Shown here: positions 38,285-47,959 of the stretch, piece by piece
Position numbering within the stretch: the first letter of the stretch is position 1
How the letters are laid out: each line of letters begins with the position of its first letter
Assembly: GCA_033297205.1 (NCBI GenBank)
Contig: MU859071.1
Span: 124,001-188,000, forward strand
DNA: 64,000 bases
Origin: Pseudoneurospora amorphoporcata
Lineage: Eukaryota; Ascomycota; Sordariomycetes; Sordariales; Sordariaceae
Direction: 5' to 3'
Notes under the pieces: generated by a model
What the model was told of the DNA's origin: nothing
The model's input: the letters and a program-made list of their open reading frames with translations, nothing else
Databases searched by the model: none
Program-made: the position numbers and the translations under genes

Positions 38285-40523
38285 ATGGCGACGATTGCCC
38301 TTCCACGCCCACTCGAGACCCATAGGTCCTCCTCCAACATTGGCTCCATCTCCTCCACCCTCACCCTGGAGCCGGCCACTCATCCGGCGCCCATCCCCAA
38401 CAAACATATTCCCGTTTGTCCTCCAGGCTCCGTTTCCCAAGACGACGCTGATACGCCGCCGCCTTCGCCCTGGCCCGTGACGAACGGCGCCGACGAGGAC
38501 TTAACTCCACACTCGCTTCTCTACCCGCCTCATCGCTTTCATCATGTCGACTCCGGCGATCTCTCGCTCTACAAGATCGACGCCGCCGACGTAGCTGCTG
38601 CCTTGGACTATCTTTCGAGGCAACCCTTACCAGACCCTACGCACGTCTTCCCCTGGTACCATGGCCTCCACCCCCGCAACCAAGTGCAACAGCACTTCTT
38701 CATCGCTCGCAAGCGTGCTCTGAGAAAGACCCCCGCTTGTCTCCGTGGTATCACTATTGTTAAGGCGGATGGAGACCTCAACGTATCCCGCCTCAAAGGC
38801 GCAATTGCTCCTCAAGAGTTTCTTCACCTAGGCGGCGCCGAGTTCATCGATGTTGACCCTGTCGAGGGCTTTTCCGTCCGCAACTTCCAGATTCAAGCCG
38901 CCAAGGCCGCCATGACGAGCGATATCATCGTTTACGGCGATGACGAAGTGGCCGTCCGCAAGTTGGGCTGGGACATAGCAGCCGCCCAGCACAAGTGGCG
39001 CTACAAGCACGAGCTGCAGCGTCATCGAGTTCCCGAGTACAACACTTTTACCTGCCTCAGCTCATTTGATGAGTTTGAAAAGAACCATCGCGAGATTGTG
39101 GCCGTCGATTCCACTGGCAACTTGACGGGGAATGTACTGGACTTCATCAACCAGGAGAGACTGGAAATGTATCTCATGACACAGGCTTCGGAAATTGCAC
39201 CCAACGTGTGGATCGGCCCTACTCCCGACCCAATCATCGAGGAGGACAATGGTTATCACGTTCAGATCGAATGCAGTGATATGGGAAGGGCCAGCACCTG
39301 CGCAGCTTTCCTGCAAGCTCTTGCTGAGGATGGGCTGGGTGATGTAACAGAACCAGTCCATCTTGACTTTCCTTCCTCGGGAAGCTTCCTAGTTCCAACC
39401 TATTCCCATGCGGAAGCAGATGCTCTTCTGGACACTTGCAAATGGATCTGGCATCTGTCACACGGGACTAGGCCAGAGAAATCTTCTGACACCAGTAGAG
39501 AGAGATCTCGACCACCACTAAGCCCACGAAAGATTCTCTTTCACTGCGCGGACGGTTACACAGAATCCACAGTCCTAGGCATTGCATACTACAGCTATAG
39601 CACCGGCCTACCTATTCCCGAAGCTTGGTTGAAGCTGCACACAATCATGAAACGCAACTTCTTCGCATACCCCTCCGACGTAAGCTTCCTAGCAGCGATC
39701 GCTCCCCGACTTCTGCAAGAATCACCCATTGGAGCCGATCGAAGCCTCGCGCAAGTTACGGAGCTCGTCAAAAGCGAACCGAAATGGTGGACAGGTTTTG
39801 ACGGGTCACTACCCAGCAGAATCCTTGATTATATGTACCTCGGCAACCTTACCCATGCAAACAATCCCGATCTTCTTAGGGCGATGGGCATCGGCCAGAT
39901 CCTAAGTGTGGGTGAGCTGGCCATGTGGCGGGACGGGGATTTGCAGGAGTGGGGGGAGGAGAACACGTGTATTGTGCGAGGAGTGCAGGATAACGGGATT
40001 GATCCGTTGACGGATGAGTTTGAGCGTTGCTTGGAGTTCATTGGTGCGTTGTTTCTTTCATCATCGTTTCTTCATTTTCCCCCACCCTATTCTTTCCCAC
40101 ATGACTTTCTCGCACATCACATAATCGCTGACAAGACCCTTCGTAGACCGTGGCCGTCGCCTCGGAACTGCAACTCTAGTCCACTGTCGTGTTGGTGTGT
40201 CCCGCTCCGCCACCATCTGTATTGCCGAAGTGATGCGTTCCATGGGAATGTCCTTCCCGCGAGCTTACTGCTTTGTCCGCGCTCGGCGGCTCAATGTCAT
40301 CATCCAGCCTCACCTCAGGTTCGCTTATGAGCTACTCAAATGGGAAGAGTTGCTTCGTTCTCACCAAGAGAGCAAGGATCACAGCAACTACACCTTGGCC
40401 GCCGATGGCAAGGAAGATGACGAGTCGTCTTCTGATGGCCAAGGCATCAAAAGAGAGCTCGAGTGGGGCGAAATCGCCAGAGAGGTTGCCTTGATGAATA
40501 AGCCTTACTCGAGTTCGAGATAA
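38285..40523 (+). CDS. pps1: Dual-specificity protein phosphatase, Pps1-like
   Basis: Exon 1 is 38285-40043 and exon 2 is 40147-40523 (GTGCGT donor, TAG acceptor). Together they encode 711 residues. The C-terminal domain has the dual-specificity phosphatase signature HCRVGVSRS with Cys600 as nucleophile and Arg606. It follows a typical SRILDYMYLGNLTHA start and a VQDNGIDPLTDEF segment that can supply the general acid. The intron lies about 13 codons before the catalytic loop. A second related domain at residue 420 reads HCADGYTES, where the phosphate-binding Arg of CX5R is replaced, so it should be catalytically dead. Layout and size fit yeast Pps1, implicated in cell-cycle control. The ATG has a good context (GGAACAATGG). 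Confidence 0.93.
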
Positions 40524-41466
40524 GGGCGATACGATGTCTGAACGGGGAACACCCACGCATCCCAGGGGCCGTGGTCAGCGGCCCAGGACACACACGCCTT
40601 TGGTTCAACAAACGGGTAGGAATTCGGGAGTTGCTTGGCCCGTTTGAAGGTTGTGCTTGAGTGAGCCGTCCTGGACTGTTGTTTGGTGCTTCATTGTCCT
40701 TCTTCTTGTTTCTGTTCGCTCACCAGATTTAAACATTTACCATGGTTGGTTTTTTTTACTTGTACCTGTATCATGTTTTTCTTTCTTCTAAACTCTGACC
40801 TTCTTTTCATTGTCTTTTTCGGCGACATGGTTTCTGCGGTTGGAAGAGCTGAACGACCCGAAAGAAAAGGAGCAGCAGGACACACTTTGGATCGAATTAG
40901 GGCTGGACTGGGTTGAGTAAGGGTGTATGCATACCCCATGGAAAGGATGAGATGAAAGAGAAGGAGAAGGATGCGAATGAGTGTCGATGGAGGACGTTCA
41001 GATGATGGCGTCGGGCCCCAACACCTGTCATTATTGTCTGAACAAAAAAGTCCCCATGAAGACGGAGAAGCCTCCGTTTTTTGGGCCTTCGTGGCTCAAC
41101 AAAGGAAATGTTTGATACCCTACACACAATACTACTTGTTATTACCTGTGCTCACATACCTATGTCCCACTTCTGGCTTGCTTATTCCCGCTCGCCCTAT
41201 TGCGTTTGCCGTTCAACTTCGTGTTTCTGTTTTCAGTCGATGGTACCCTGAGACCTGTCATTCGGAGTCCTCCATTGCATAGGCATGACAGCCAATCGTT
41301 TTGATCTTCCTTGACCATCAAGCTGGCCGAAAGGGTCCAAAACTCACCCTGTCTGCGTCCCTTTGCGGCGCCGGCTGGCGGCTCGGTCTCCACTCCGGAT
41401 GGCAGTTGAGCTCATGATCGACGCTAAAACTGACATCAGCTGAAGATCTTGCATGATCTCATCGGA
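40524..41466. other. Intergenic, 3' flank of Pps1
   Basis: No gene is seen in either strand. The sequence up to the transposon-like element is unremarkable. Confidence 0.5.
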
Positions 41467-41799
41467 TACAGTCAGCACCCCTGTAAATGCAACACCCTGT
41501 GGGAGCAACCCCCCTGCAATTGCAATAGCAAGCTCCAAAAATCCCCTTTTTATTAGGGTAAGCGCAAACCTGCAATTGGCAATAGTAAAAATAGGGATTT
41601 GCTCTTGAATTTGTATAGTAGAATGCAAAAAGCGGGTCTGGTAGACGGCAAATATTACTTGACATACTTGTTTTAGTGCATCTTTTCTGACGGGTTGGAG
41701 AGAAAATAGTTTGTATACGGTACCACTTGGAGCAACGCCCCTGTAATTGCAACCTGCGGCCAGATTTTGGGTGTTGCTGGAATTAGGATGCTGACTGTA
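41467..41799. mobile_element. 329-bp pogo/Fot1-like MITE with TA target duplication
   Basis: The element 41469-41797 is bracketed by TA dinucleotides (41467-41468 and 41798-41799). Its left end starts CAGTCAGCACCCC and its right end, reverse-complemented, starts CAGTCAGCATCC. Over 29 bp the ends match at about 21 positions, and both close with GCAACACCC. Inside, a block GGAGCAACNCCCCTG followed by YAATTGCAA occurs at the left (41492) and again in direct orientation near the right end (41728). No transposase frame is present. TA duplication and the CAGT start fit the Tc1/mariner-pogo group. The family label is an inference from end structure. Confidence 0.78.
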
Positions 41800-42458
41800 G
41801 CGGACAACGCATCAGGGCCCGTCCCAGATCTACCATGATCTCCCCATCCCTTCCCGCGGCCCCTTGAATTGACACCGACACACGCCGAGCCAACGATGAC
41901 ACGGGCCCGGGTTAGCGGAGGCGGACTCCAGGAACGGTTTACCACCCGATTCTTGCTACCTGCCTCTCAGCTCGTCACCTCAAGTTGGACTTAACCGCAA
42001 ATGTCTTATTGATATGGGTGCAACTGGACCGCGAATCGAGGATCGACATGATAGCTCGCGATAGCTTCCCCAGATGAATCCAGCGATGACCTAAAGACTC
42101 GATGCTAGCAGCAGAAGAGCTGGAGTACAGATCAAGCAGGGATCGGCAATTGGAGCTCACCTCCAGCTTGATTTTTGACTCTCATCGAGCGAATTACCTT
42201 CCGGGGATGTCTAGTCCGCGGCTCAATCGGTGGATTTAGAGGTCCAGCTCGGAGTTTCATTAAATGGCATAGGTACTCGAAAGAACCATGGCAATTTTGA
42301 CATAAAGAGGAAGACGAAAGTATTTAAACCTTGCCATCACTCCCAATGGTCTGGTCTCCTGCCTCTCATCATCTTCCTGCTTGCAGCACATCACCTCACC
42401 TATCCATCCTCCCAACCATTCTTCACCCCGTTAAGATCTTCCTGAAATCATTAGCAAA
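41800..42458. promoter_or_regulatory. Upstream region of the CVNH gene
   Basis: About 660 bp separate the MITE from the start codon of the CVNH gene. A TATTTAAA motif at 42321-42328 lies 131 bp before the ATG and is the best core-promoter candidate. No other gene is seen. Confidence 0.45.
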
Positions 42459-44008
42459 ATGGCTTTCTACAGCAGCTGTCGAAACGTCTCACTCAATGGA
42501 AGCACACTCGAGGCCGAGTGCCAGGACAGCAACGGCTACTGGGGATCATGGTCCAGTATCGACCTCAATGATTACATTGGCAACAGGGATGGGTACTTCA
42601 ACACCAGTACAAACCGATTCTGGGACACTGCCAGAGACGTCTTTCTGCAAGGCTCAGTCCTCCACGCATCTATGAAAGACAGCAATGGTTGGTACGGGGA
42701 AGAGCAAACCATTGACCTCAACCTCTTCATCACCAACGACAACGGACATCTCAAGTTCAAGCAGTACATGTGAGTTTTCCTTTTCATTACACACCCTACC
42801 AAACCAACCTTACACACACACCCCTTCCTTCCGCTTGAGGCTTGTTTTCTTTTGCTTTACCAACTAACCATTTCGTTACCTACATTACGTGTAAAGGCAC
42901 GAGTCCATCCTAAAGACGGGCTCCTTCTATCACCTGGACGGGAGCATCCTGCGCGGTCTCGTTCTGGGGTACAACGGCAAGTACAACGTGACGGAGATCG
43001 ACCTGAACGAGTGCTACGCCAACAAGAACGGCTCGTTCCAGTCGGATGACAACCATTTCTACCACACGTCCCGTAACCTGAGGCTCGTGCCCTCGCCTGG
43101 CGCGCTCACCCTCGAGGGCGAGCTCAGAAACTGGGATAGGAACTACCAGGCTGCTTCCGTCAACCTGGCCATTTGCATCATGAACAATGATGGCCAGTTT
43201 CAGTTTGTTAGGCAGTAAGTAAACCCGTTGCCTGGTTCTTTGCTCTGGAGTAGCAGATACTAACATGTCATCAGCGACGGCTTCTGGGACCGCGACGGCT
43301 GGTTCGCCAAGACCTTCGAAGGCGTGCCTCTAATCGGCTTCGCTATCGCGGGCGTCCACGCTGCAGCCGGTAACCACGAGCACGCCGCGCGCGCGCTCGC
43401 CAAATGCGCCAACTCCTCCGTCGTCTGCGTCGGCGTCGTCATTGGCTTCATGCTCGGCGAAACCGTTGGTTCTGTCATTGGCGCCGGCATCGCCACACCC
43501 ATCGGCATCTGGATCGAGACCGAGATCAAAGACCACTTGATCGACGACCCGATGTTGCTGGCGGAGTTCGAGGAGGCTACCCTCGGACGCTACATTGGCG
43601 AGACCCTGCTTAACATGGGCATGGCAGCTATCCCTGGTGATCCGATCGCTAATATGACCAAGGGGGCCGGCAACGAGGCGTTCAAGAAGACGTTTGAGAC
43701 GGCGTTGAAGAATTATACTCGTCAGGTGGTGGCGGGCATGAGGAGCAGTGTGGCGACGACGGAGGTGGAGGATAAGGTGAAGATTTTGCTGTCTGGGTAT
43801 GTTTTTTCTTTTTTCATCACTTTCTTGACCAGTTTGATAAATGGTGCGGGACAGGCTGCTAACACGTTGGGAAAATAGTATCGGTGATCTCCTCAAGGGC
43901 GATCCACCCTCTAGCTGGTCGGAGGCGGAGGAGAAGGTCAAGCAGGTGTTGCAGGACCGTGGCGCGCAACTGCTTAACACGCCGCCTATGGTTAACTTCC
44001 ACATCTAG
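42459..44008 (+). CDS. Double CVNH lectin fused to a glycine-zipper region
   Basis: Four exons (42459-42769, 42897-43214, 43275-43796, 43879-44008) join in frame to 426 residues. Donors are GTGAGT, GTAAGT and GTATGT. Residues 4-104 are a cyanovirin-N homology domain with the inner duplication C-x-NVSLNGSTLEAEC ... SIDLNDYI and VFLQGSVLHA ... TIDLNLFI. Residues about 105-209 form a second, more diverged CVNH domain (ITLNEC-like IDLNECYANKNGSF, LTLEGELR). CVNH proteins bind mannose-type sugars or other ligands. The rest (211-426) has hydrophobic segments including VGVVIGFMLGETVGSVIGAG, where Gly263, 267, 271, 275 and 279 form a perfect GxxxG ladder. No signal peptide is seen. Function is unknown: a sugar-guided, membrane-inserting defence or fusion factor is an inference only. 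Confidence 0.9.
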
Positions 44009-45594
44009 GCGCACATGGGGTGGAAAGGGAGGGTAATGAGTGGACAGACATGTACATGATTGTTCTTTTGGGAATTATCGGCTGCGTTTTGGGATGGATA
44101 AAGGAATCGTGAGGTACATATGGACGGATGTTGTGTGGGATATGAATGATGATGATGAATGATGAATAACAGTTAAAGGCATGATAATTGCAAGATGTGG
44201 GATCTCTCGAGAAACCTTGGTGCAGTGGTCTTGACTCTTCCTGGGGTAAGTACAGGTACCCAGAGTTGCGAGTTTGGCGGGCGAGGGTGTGGTAAGGTGA
44301 AGTCGGAGGAGACTCACCACCGTCTGAACACCCCGTCCGATGATATCATCACCCGCCCTGTGGCCCTCCGTGTGTGTCCGAGGCATCGTGCCTTCCTCAC
44401 ATGGTTGAAATGGGGCCTCCCGTCTGGTATAGTACGGGAAGGAGCGCTTCCAAGTTCTTTCTAGTGCTGACTGGCAGGTGCACTGCGCCGCCCATTAGAC
44501 ACTGCTAGCGGACCGGAACCGCATGCCAAACTCCGGCCATGTGATTCCGGACCAAGTGCCGGAGCACCGACCGTCGCCGGTGTGGTGTGGCTGTGCGCCG
44601 TCGACAACATCTAGGTAGTTATACGTGTGTTCACCTTGATTTCCTCCGTCATTCACGTCCTTCGATGCTCTTCGTCTCATTGTTTTTCTTTACCAGGTGC
44701 CTCCCCATCTGCCAACATTGTATCCGCTGACGTCACGGCCAACTGTACCAGGCAAGCCATTGTCCAAGTGTTACACCAAACAGCTTTTGACCAAACTACC
44801 GCCACAAGTATTTGCAAGGGCCGGGTATGGTACTCGTGAATATGGATCAAGCTAGCCCGTACATATCCGGCACCGTGCGAGAAAGTAGACCCGGATTTTG
44901 TTACTCCAGAAGAGACAAAACTCCATCTCTGACACTCGCACTTTTCGAACCGTTCCCTAGTTATTATCAATACTTTAATCAAGAAATAGGTTGCTTCTAT
45001 CACTTACAAATCTCGAAGAAAAGAGTTTCGTCCCATCACCGACATTGTTGTAACAATGAATCGCTAGTGTCCATGAAGTGTTCTGGCACAAGAGCAAACG
45101 GCGGCGGGCCGTCCCGCTAACGCCGAAACGCACTGTGAAATCCGCACCCTCTGCGCCATCATCCACGATGTCTCTTGCTTGACCCGAGTTTATGATTTAT
45201 GCAGTAAAACTAACGGCCGACAACGAGCACCGAGCTCCCTATTTGAAAAAAGTCACTTTCCACAAAACTAAACGACATAGCACACGATAGCTTCAAGTTT
45301 GGAATCCACTTAGTATACATACTGGTAAGGCAGACGGCGAACGAGACAGCTCACGCTTCGCGGGGTTTTCCGTCGGTTCGTAGAGGCACCCGGCACCTTT
45401 CTTTGGGTTGATGGATGACTGAAACCTCATTCGAAATATGGATAAGGAGAGAAAACCCTCCAGAGAAATGGTCTCACGTTCACAACCACTATTCATTAAT
45501 ACTCAATCACTTACCTTCATCTTTTCATCCCACATAACCTTCCAGTCCCATCTTCCTTCTTCCAGCCTGACCACATACACCACCCACCCTCAAA
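44009..45594. other. Intergenic between the CVNH gene and the ankyrin-like pseudogene
   Basis: No supportable gene is seen on either strand. Short frames lack domains and splice-linked continuations. Confidence 0.5.
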
Positions 45595-47347
45595 ATGTCC
45601 GACTTGACTCGTGATACCGACCGCCATCCCTGCGGCTCTGTCTTCCACCGTGCTACACCGGCCGTGTTCCACAAAGCCATCAAACGCGATTGCACGCCAG
45701 CCGAAGCGAATTCTACGTCTTCAAGAAGTAGCGGCAGCAACATCATCAGTCAGGCCAAGCTCCCGAAATGGAACTGGTCGTCAACGACTCCCAAGAATTC
45801 TACGACTTTCAGTTACAGTACTGGGAGAGAGAGAAGCAGCAATGGGAACAGCAGCCAAACCAAGAACCAGAAACAAAAACAAAACTGGCGGTCGCCGAAG
45901 GGGTCAGCAGCGAACGCACCACCCTGTCTTCCGAGGAGCCGGACGTCATCGAAAGCCCTTCGACACGCTGGAAATCCAGTTCCAAGTTGACGGCGTGGGG
46001 GTAACATAGGGCTTCATTAAGCCAGAGCGCTACTACCTGGCCTTCGTTCGACCTGGGCAGCGCCAGCCAAGTCTAATTGCCCACCATGATTGTGCTCGTC
46101 GGTCTGCTTCTGACGCCTAAGTATCCTGATCACATCATGATCGATTACCCCGATCGTCTTTATCGGCGAGCTCATCGCCAAGCTTGAGCACAAGCGTCTT
46201 TCGGTTCAAAAGATGTTTTGGCTCACCAGTCCGGCCCGCGACCCGACGAGGGTGACAATGATGACGACTTCTCGACCAAAACTGCTGAGGCTGTCGGGAA
46301 CCTTGTGGCACATTTCGATGCTCTGGCTTCGGCTTTGCCCAAGCACCTCTCCCCACTCCACGGCGCTCTAATGCGCGAACTCGCGCTCGTCCTCGCCGAT
46401 CGGACTGCGAGCGGGTTCTATTGCATCTACAGCGCCGAGGCCAAAGTCCAGTGTACCAATCTCGTCAAACACATTGTGCTTTCCGGGCAGCCGTCGTCCG
46501 ACTCAGCCTCACCACATACACAGTTGCTCCGCGATTGGAATGCCCAGTGTTGCATCCACTACCGGTCCGATGAGAGGCCGTTTCCCTACAACGTCGAAAC
46601 CGTGCCGATCCGTAACCGGTGGCGCCGCAGTGATGGACAGGGCCTCAAGCTTCTCGTTGCCAACCATGCCTCCGAGGCCTCGAAGAAGAATCTGCTGGAC
46701 GCCCTCAAAGAAGTTGGCTTTCTGGATCCGGCAGAAGGACGCCTGACCACGCTACAGATTCTTTCTGAGGGGCAAGAATTGCATAACGCAAAAAGCTCCC
46801 CACGAGAGAGCCGAAGCAATAACGCCCTTAACATCAAGCTTATTAGATATGTACTATCATCATGCTTCCTGGCTGGGTCGAGCTCGTTCCAGACAATGAG
46901 CAAGAACGGTTGACGGAAGATATTGCCCCATGCTGCGCGGTATCCGGGGAACGAAGAGATCCTGATGTACTTGCTTGAAAATGGGCTGGAGGAGGTCCTA
47001 AATATAGCAAACTATCCACCGCGAAAGTCTTATGGCACCAAGGTGGAGGAGAGCTTTGTGCTACATCTGGCGATACGGCGGGGGGATATCAATATGGTGA
47101 AATGTTGTTGGATAGGGGTACTAGGATGTTGCAGGATGAAAACGGAAGGACACAGCTCTTGGTTGCAAGAGAACAAGGCAATGATCTAAGTTGCGGGAAA
47201 CTGAGAGAGCCGGAAGGACGCAAGGAGAAAGCAGAGCTGATAAAAGCGAGGCTGAAAGAGAGAGGTTTACCCCGGGAACATTTTGATGAGCCTGACGAGT
47301 ATCTGAGCGAAGGCGAGGCCGCCCAGGGGATAAAAAATAAGCTGTAA
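45595..47347 (+). pseudogene. Degenerate ankyrin-repeat protein gene
   Basis: Protein-like segments follow one another in shifting frames. MSDLTRDTDRH starts at 45595, and an acidic Gln/Glu segment lies at 45768-46004. DGVGVT-stop-GFIKPERYYLAF is continuous across a TAG near 46008. A 46218-46913 segment (with HLSPLHGALMRELALVLADR) follows, and then a region with ankyrin features. HAARYPGNEEILMYLLENG and VLHLAIRRGDINMVK run up to a one-base shift near 47100, after which LLDRGTRMLQDENGRTQLL resumes in another frame. Frame order is about 1-0-2-0-1-0-2, which introns cannot explain at these distances. I infer a dead ankyrin gene. The exact family and the state of the first 600 bp are unclear. Confidence 0.6.
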
Positions 47348-47766
47348 CTGAGGGTTGCGCTTGTGTTCATTCAACTCGAGCACGTCCATCGTCGGTGGTT
47401 CATTTGTGCATAGTTCCTATGTCGAACAATAAAACCAAGAATCTTAGATGCAATACTGAGTGGGTACTCACTCATCAACTCGGTCAAGAATTGTGCCTGA
47501 ACACTTGAACTGGCAAGACAGGAATGTTTTTCCCTCGGTCGGAATTTTGAGTTCATATCACTCTACTCAGGACCCCCTGGGTTGCGCCACGAAAAGCTAA
47601 AGCGAAAATATTGCGAATGTCAACGGCCAAAGCCGACAACAAAAACCTGAAATAGGTATTCATCCACGCAAATGCAGTCAGTCGGTCATGGGAAAAAAGA
47701 GAAAATATAAAAAGGGAGGACATGAAGCGAAAAAGGGCAAAAAAATAAACATCTGATTAGTCGTAT

Positions 47767-47851
47767 TGGACGAGCTGGGAATCGAACCCAGGACCTTTCG
47801 CATGCTCGGAAACATGCTAAGCGAACGCTCTACCAACTGAGCCACACGCCC
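47767..47851 (-). tRNA. tRNA-Ala(AGC), 12-nt intron, copy 1
   Basis: On the minus strand, GGGCGTGTGGCTCAGTTGGT opens a standard cloverleaf. The anticodon stem TTCGC/GCGAA encloses the AGC anticodon, and the T-arm is CTGGG-TTCGATT-CCCAG. A 12-nt intron (TGTTTCCGAGCA) lies after position 37. The gene is 85 nt, 73 without the intron. A tandem second copy has identical exons. Confidence 0.97.
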
Positions 47852-47874
47852 TAAGGAGAAATGGAGATGAGAAG

Positions 47875-47959
47875 TGGACGAGCTGGGAATCGAACCCAGG
47901 ACCTTTCGCATACAGGTAAGTATGCTAAGCGAACGCTCTACCAACTGAGCCACACGCCC
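47875..47959 (-). tRNA. tRNA-Ala(AGC), 12-nt intron, copy 2
   Basis: The second copy has the same 73-nt mature sequence as copy 1, with 23 bp between them. Its 12-nt intron (TACTTACCTGTA) differs from the copy 1 intron at most internal positions. Identical exons and diverged introns suggest selection or gene conversion on the mature sequence. Confidence 0.97.

Noticed and set aside
43330..44004. 224-codon minus-strand frame
   Set aside because: It is antisense to CVNH exons 3 and 4, whose splicing and domains are well supported.
47678..47953. Minus-strand 91-codon frame containing AQLVERSLS and RKVLGSIPSSS twice
   Set aside because: It is the translation of the two tRNA-Ala genes. The AQLVER...GSIPSSS pattern is a classic artefact of translated tRNA.
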